Below, in pieces: positions 59,184-64,000 of a stretch of 64,000 nt of DNA (the stretch's first letter is position 1; every line of letters starts with the position of its first letter). Position numbers and translations under genes: made by a program. The notes beneath the pieces are model-generated. The model did no database searches. It was given only the letters and a program-made list of their open reading frames with translations, and was not told the origin of the DNA. Location: assembly GCA_965153455.1 (NCBI GenBank), contig OZ234504.1, positions 10,912,001 through 10,976,000 of the forward strand, written 5' to 3'. This stretch comes from Sphagnum compactum (taxonomy: Eukaryota > Bryophyta > Sphagnopsida > Sphagnales).

Positions 59184-59219
<36 letters not shown>
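59184..59219. repeat. (GA)n microsatellite upstream of the PPR gene
   Basis: About 18 dinucleotide units; read on the minus strand as CT, about 450 bp upstream of the PPR start. Confidence 0.95.
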
Positions 59220-59221
<2 letters not shown>

Positions 59222-59750
59222 CTTACTACCACCACTACCACCATGGCGCTTCAGTGCACTGTTGGTTTCAATCCATTGCGCGGTAGGAAGTGCAGCAAGA
59301 GGATGCAAGAGTTGTTGCGCATGGTGCAGTAGCACAGACGGCGGCGCACACAAACGTCGCAGGAGTCTCGAAGCCACTGCTTTCTCTCCCCATGCGGCGC
59401 TACTCTTGTGCTGCTGTTGCCGCTGCTGCAGATCATATGGACAGCTCCATCTGACAGGAATCAAGTGCGATTCCCTTGCTACGGAGCACATTCCTCCTCC
59501 CAGCGAAACAAACGCCACCAGGAAAAAAGAACTCTCTTTTACAGCAGCAGCGACCAAGAGATGATCAAGGAGACCATGACCATAGCTATGTCTACAGATC
59601 AGGTCCACACGCGCGTGCACACACAATCTCCTTTGCAATTGTCTCTTGTTATGAATTGTATTGCTGTTGTTGCCGTCTTCTTCTTCTCCGTGATTGCATC
59701 TCTTCCTTCGATTCCAAAAGGAGAATCGGTAGCCCTAAAAGCAATCTGAC
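59220..59750. other. GC-richer region with overlapping frames, no recognised gene
   Basis: Frames are open on both strands (59168-59638 minus, 59175-59564 plus), but both include low-complexity Arg/Glu or Ser/Leu stretches from the adjacent microsatellite and show no domain. It may be a promoter or leader for the minus-strand PPR gene. Confidence 0.35.
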
Positions 59751-59751
59751 A

Positions 59752-59990
59752 ACACCATAGTCCTTTAGCTCCAAGAATCGCACTTTCTTGACGCGAATTA
59801 GCTCCAAGAATTGCAGCTTCTTTGACGAAAATTAGCTTCAAGAATTTGCAGTTTCTCACGCTTCTTTAGCTCCAACACCATAGTCCTTTAGCTCCAAGAA
59901 TCGCACTTTCTTGACGCGAATTAGCTCCAAGAATTGCAGCTTCTTTGACGAAAATTAGCTTCAAGAATTTGCAGTTTCTCACGCTTCTTT
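59752..59990. repeat. Two-copy tandem duplication of about 121 bp
   Basis: accatagtcctttagctcca begins copies near 59754 and 59876; both continue with ttgacgcgaattagctcc and aatttgcagtttctcacgc. Confidence 0.88.
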
Positions 59991-60640
59991 GTTTCTTATG
60001 ACAGATTGCTTCAAGACAAACTTCTTTTCTCATGGCGCGCTCACAAATCCTTTCTTCTCCCAACAACAAACATACCTTCCGAAGTACAAAGATGAGATCA
60101 CTATCTTATTATGAAATTCTTCACTCTTGTTCTTGACACACACAGACAGAGAGAGAGAGAGAGAGAGAGAATGCCACAAGGTTTTGGTTTTTTCCATATA
60201 GCAGCTGCTCGCTTGTTGTTGTCCTCCTTCATCAATCTTGCATAGGTATTGCTTGCGAGAAAATTGTAGCAATCATCCGTACAGTATGCAGTGGTGCCTG
60301 ATTCTCCACAAAGTTTTTGCAGTTTCTCGCGCTTCTTTGTTCTTGTGACAGATTGCGTCAAGACAAACGTACTTTCTCATGGCGTGCTCGCAGATCCTTT
60401 CTTCTCCCAAAAACAAATATACCTTCTGAGGTATAACGATGACATCATTATCTTCTTATGAAATTCTTCACTCTTGTTCTTGAGAGCGAGAGAGAGAACC
60501 CCACAAAGTTTTGTACTGTTTCCCACATACAGCTGCTTGCTTGTTGTTGTCATCTGCCATCAATCTTGCATATTGCTTGAGAGAAATGTAGCAAACTGTA
60601 CAATATGCAATCTGGTGCCTGATTCTCCACAGAGCTTTTA
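59985..60640. repeat. Tandem duplication of about 330 bp
   Basis: The block from gcttctttgtttcttatgac (about 59983) to gcctgattctccacaaag (about 60315) recurs from gcttctttgttcttgtgac (about 60331) to gcctgattctccacagag (about 60636). Both copies include a (GA)n tract, long in the first (60147-60170) and short in the second. Confidence 0.8.
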
Positions 60641-60665
60641 CATGTTCCAGAATTGATATGAATCT

Positions 60666-61025
60666 GTGGCATTAGGCAACAACAAGAAGCATTTTTGTTT
60701 CCTTACAGAGCTTTACCAGATGTTTCCACAGGCAAGATTCCTGTGCATGCATGTATTCCTGTGGATGTCAATTTCTACTTCTTACTGCAAAAGCAAGCAA
60801 TGCAGATCCTTTGAAGTCTGTAGACCTGAAGTGCAACATTTCAGCTTCTTGTTGTCATTGTTTTCTATGGCTTGTTTCTTGCCCTGTACATGGAGGTTAT
60901 CTTCTCAGCATTTGCTGCTGCAATATCTGATGAAAATGGCTCAAGATACTCTTCAAGCAGAAGAGGCAGAATCCAGCATCACTGAGGAGATGTTCCATGA
61001 TCTGAAGAATCAAAGATCTTTGTGA
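60666..61025 (+). other. Open frame of 119 codons, not recognised
   Basis: Begins ATG after the duplicated block and encodes a mixed hydrophobic then acidic sequence (EEAESSITEEMFHDLKNQ at the end). No domain is known to me and no splice context is clear. Coding status is doubtful. Confidence 0.2.
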
Positions 61026-61359
61026 GTTTGACTCTGTGTTTTCACAAGCTTCTGCAATGTGTGTCAAGGCTGGGGGAAGCAATACGAGAAGATCTCACCA
61101 GAGAGTTTCTTCATCAAATGTAACAAGAATGTAATAAAATGCATGATTCCTGACAGATGCAGTTTTGTTCTGGTCCTCAACCAATGTGGGAGTTGATGAG
61201 TGCTTGAAGAGGAGCGGGCATATGCATTCATAAACAAGTCTGAGTGGCTGTGACTCAGATTCCCACATGGGGTAATAATAGCTGCATCAAGGTTGCTTCA
61301 GCAAGATGCACCTACATGTGATGAGGTCTCTTGAAATCCCATTTTTCCTGCTACATGTG

Positions 61360-61790
61360 TAATATGGGGGCAAGGACAATGGGACACACAATCTCAACAA
61401 ATGCAACACAAAGGTTTGCACGGATGTGTGATGTATTTGTGTGTAAATTACCTCTTGAACATGTATGCTAAATGTGGAGCACAGAGGATTCTTGGAGAGT
61501 GTTCAAAGGATGTCCAAGAGGATGCTTGGCAGGTGTTCAAAGGATGTCCACATGCAATGTTGTGATTCTGGGACATGTGAAGTGTGGCCAAGCACACCTA
61601 GCCACGCAACTATCTCAACATAGTTGAGGGTTCCAACCTGGCTTTATAACTTTTGTGAGCATTCTAAATGTGTGCAAGTGTAGTGACAATTGAGGAAGGC
61701 GGGCATGTTCATGAAGAGATCATTTAATGTGGGTGTGGGAAATGCACATTGGCATCAAAATTTTACTTTGTTGAATTTGCCAACAAATGA
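61360..61790 (+). pseudogene. PPR gene relic on the plus strand
   Basis: LLNMYAKCG, then in another frame EDSWRVFKGCPRG, CNVVILGHVKCGQAHLATQL, GFQPGFITFVSILNVC, then VVTIEEGGHVHEEII are found in order. These are the S, P and L motifs of a PLS-class PPR protein with several frame changes and stops. They resemble the corresponding motifs of the PPR gene at 57317-58735, which lies in opposite orientation. Confidence 0.7.
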
Positions 61791-64000
61791 TATGGTGTTT
61801 GTTATGAACACTACGAAGGCATAAACAATCAAATCGATGATTAGTCATATTAGACATAGTCTACACATTGAAAAGAGAAAAAACTTACTCCCTAAATGCT
61901 TACATTGGACATTGCAAGTGAAGACTTAGATCTGGATGTCGCCACTTCAATGCCATAAAACACAAAGCATATTGAATCATTAGCCTCTTCAATCAATGGA
62001 AGAACAACCATATAAGAAGCATTTGAACAACATAAGAGGTCTTGACATATTGAATTAGATGTAATATGGGCTCAAAGATGGTGCAAACAATGTGTCATGT
62101 ATTTAAAACTTGACAATGATCATTTGGCTTGTAATGTGATAACATCTTCACATCTTGAGAGCACACTAAGTTTGAGTAACAAAATCTTATTAAAATGATA
62201 AGAACAACAAATATCACAAAACTGCACATGCCCTCATAACATGATTTAAACCAACAATCTTCAACACCCAAAGACCTACCTAGAGCCCTATGCCATTTAA
62301 GTGGTTGAAGGTTTGTGATGCAAATTATATCTTGTGAATCTTCATGACAAAGTATTTTCTAGGCAAAAGAGTAGGATGGTGACATTTGATGTAATCTTTT
62401 TTTCCCAATATTGAATCACAACAATCCACAACACGATTTGGCTTTGTCATATAAACTACAACAAATATGTTAGGGCTTTGAACATGTGCAATTCATATCT
62501 CTTCCTAACAATTCTCGTTTTAAACACATTAAATGAACCATTCATGTTGACAATCATCATGATTACAATTTCAAGCACAAATAGAGGATGAGAATTGTGA
62601 ACAATTGCAAGACAAAATGCAAACTCTATATACCAAAATTTTGAGGGATTTCCATCATCCGCATGGTAGAATGAATAAAATCATTTTTCATTCCTCAAAC
62701 CTCAGCAACCTAGAGCATTTGTTCTTTGCTTGAGATGCATCCACACACTTTTATAACCTTTACGAGACCTTTGTAGTATGAGAACCAATTGATTCAAGAA
62801 TGTTTCCAACTTTTTTGAAATCTTTTGAAGATATCTTTGCACCCAAATCTACATGCCAAGGTAAACTACTTGGAAGTTGTGATGAAGTTAGTCATTTGTT
62901 TTACTTGTCCCTCATGAACACAAAAAACAACCATTCCTCCAAATCACCAATGGACATATTCAAAATTCAAACCATGAATTATTAGATCCATAACATGAAC
63001 TCTAAAGCTTTTTTGTTCAAGAAAATCATGATTGGTATTGCATACACGACTATTTTCATTCAATTTTCTTCAAAAGGTAGCATGTTTTGTCTCTTAAACA
63101 TCTTGAAATTCTTGCACATAATATTGTAGCATGGCCATTATTGAACATTGATTACCAAGAAATTTGAAGCAATCATCTATACAATATTAAGATAGGTGTT
63201 TCTTTGGATGTGATCATGACATTATCCTCTCAAATAGTGGGGCAACCCGGTTTTGCTTTTGGTATTGCCATAAAACTTTTAATATGGCAATGTGCACATT
63301 TATGGTTTCACAATTTTCGAACCAATTAAGTGATAGTTATTGAATTGAGAAATGTTTTCGTATATGAAAATCAATTTATTTTTTTAAAAAAAAATCTCAT
63401 GAATTCTGAAAAAAAAGACTTTATTGAATCTCAATCCAATTTTTAATGCAAAGGTATGTACCACAAGTTGTGGGAGTGATCAAATAACTTTAAAAGTTTT
63501 GTAATAGAATTTTGTAATAGTATAATGCTCAACTTGAGTTTGAAAATAAGAATTGTTTTTTTGCAAATGATATTTCAATATTCCAATGAAATAAATAAAT
63601 AAGTTCTAAAAACATATTTAAGAACCCTCAAGTGGTGATCTTCTAAAACATGCCTGAAAAAAAGAAAAAAGAAAAAATATATTTTAAAATACTAATTTCA
63701 AAGTTGGTGCCATCTATAATTGCAAAACTATAAAAAGGTGCATTGGTTTTTTGATAAGGGTAATGTCAACCTCAAGGCAAGTTGGTACCCCTTCTTAAAT
63801 GTCTAGTGTTTATTCAAAAGTTTGTCGGTGTCCAAAACTTATTCAAGTAGTACCTTTACTGAAATGATAAAACTATTTTTACTAGTTGTTGATCATATTA
63901 ATATTTTAGTTATAAAGCTTCAGAAAATTCATACCTTTCTCAAATATAGTCCAAATTGAATATTTTAAGTGTTCATTTTGTAGCCCTTGGAAAAGTTTTC
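61791..64000. other. AT-rich intergenic DNA
   Basis: No recognised gene, RNA or clear repeat array was found to the end of the window. Confidence 0.5.

Overview
This window looks like nuclear DNA of a land plant. Support comes from spliced genes with GT-AG introns, a plant VAL-type B3+CW regulator, a PLS-class PPR gene with an E/DYW tail, a plant U-box/ARM ligase relic, a vacuolar processing enzyme relic, and TTTAGGG-like motifs. Low gene density, long introns, many decayed transposons and PPR relics suggest a large-genome, non-seed vascular plant (a fern is my best guess). That placement is inference.

Layout. About 1.6-8.2 kb holds an hAT-type DNA transposon: a transposase frame on the minus strand with one in-frame stop, flanked by two 42-bp tandem arrays and 17-bp inverted repeats. 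About 8.2-19.7 kb has no intact gene but holds fragments of unrelated host genes (mitochondrial carrier exon, U-box/ARM ligase pseudogene, three vacuolar processing enzyme exons) next to a decayed Helitron replicase. About 19.7-28.2 kb is AT-rich repeat DNA with two tRNA-derived SINE copies and several minisatellites.

The core is 28.8-36.8 kb. Here an apparently intact five-exon oxalate-CoA ligase gene (AAE3 type) is followed on the same strand, 0.8 kb away, by an intact two-exon 2-hydroxyacyl-CoA lyase/oxalyl-CoA decarboxylase gene. Together they encode two consecutive steps of CoA-dependent oxalate breakdown: oxalate to oxalyl-CoA, then to formyl-CoA and CO2. From about 41 to 48.8 kb lies a divergent VAL-like transcriptional regulator (B3, VAL-specific linker, CW zinc finger, then an unusual serine-rich repeat exon and a Cys-x2-Cys pair module). 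Its 5' exons could not be resolved.

From 48.8 to 56.6 kb is repeat DNA, including a non-autonomous hAT-like element with an 8-bp target duplication. A PLS-class PPR gene lies on the minus strand at 57.3-58.7 kb; its repeat array is open but its E/DYW tail is frameshifted and lacks catalytic residues. A second PPR relic lies in opposite orientation at about 61.4 kb. The remainder to 64 kb is AT-rich with nothing recognisable.

All identifications come from reading translated sequence against remembered family motifs. No database search was run, and exon boundaries were placed by hand from splice consensus and homology.
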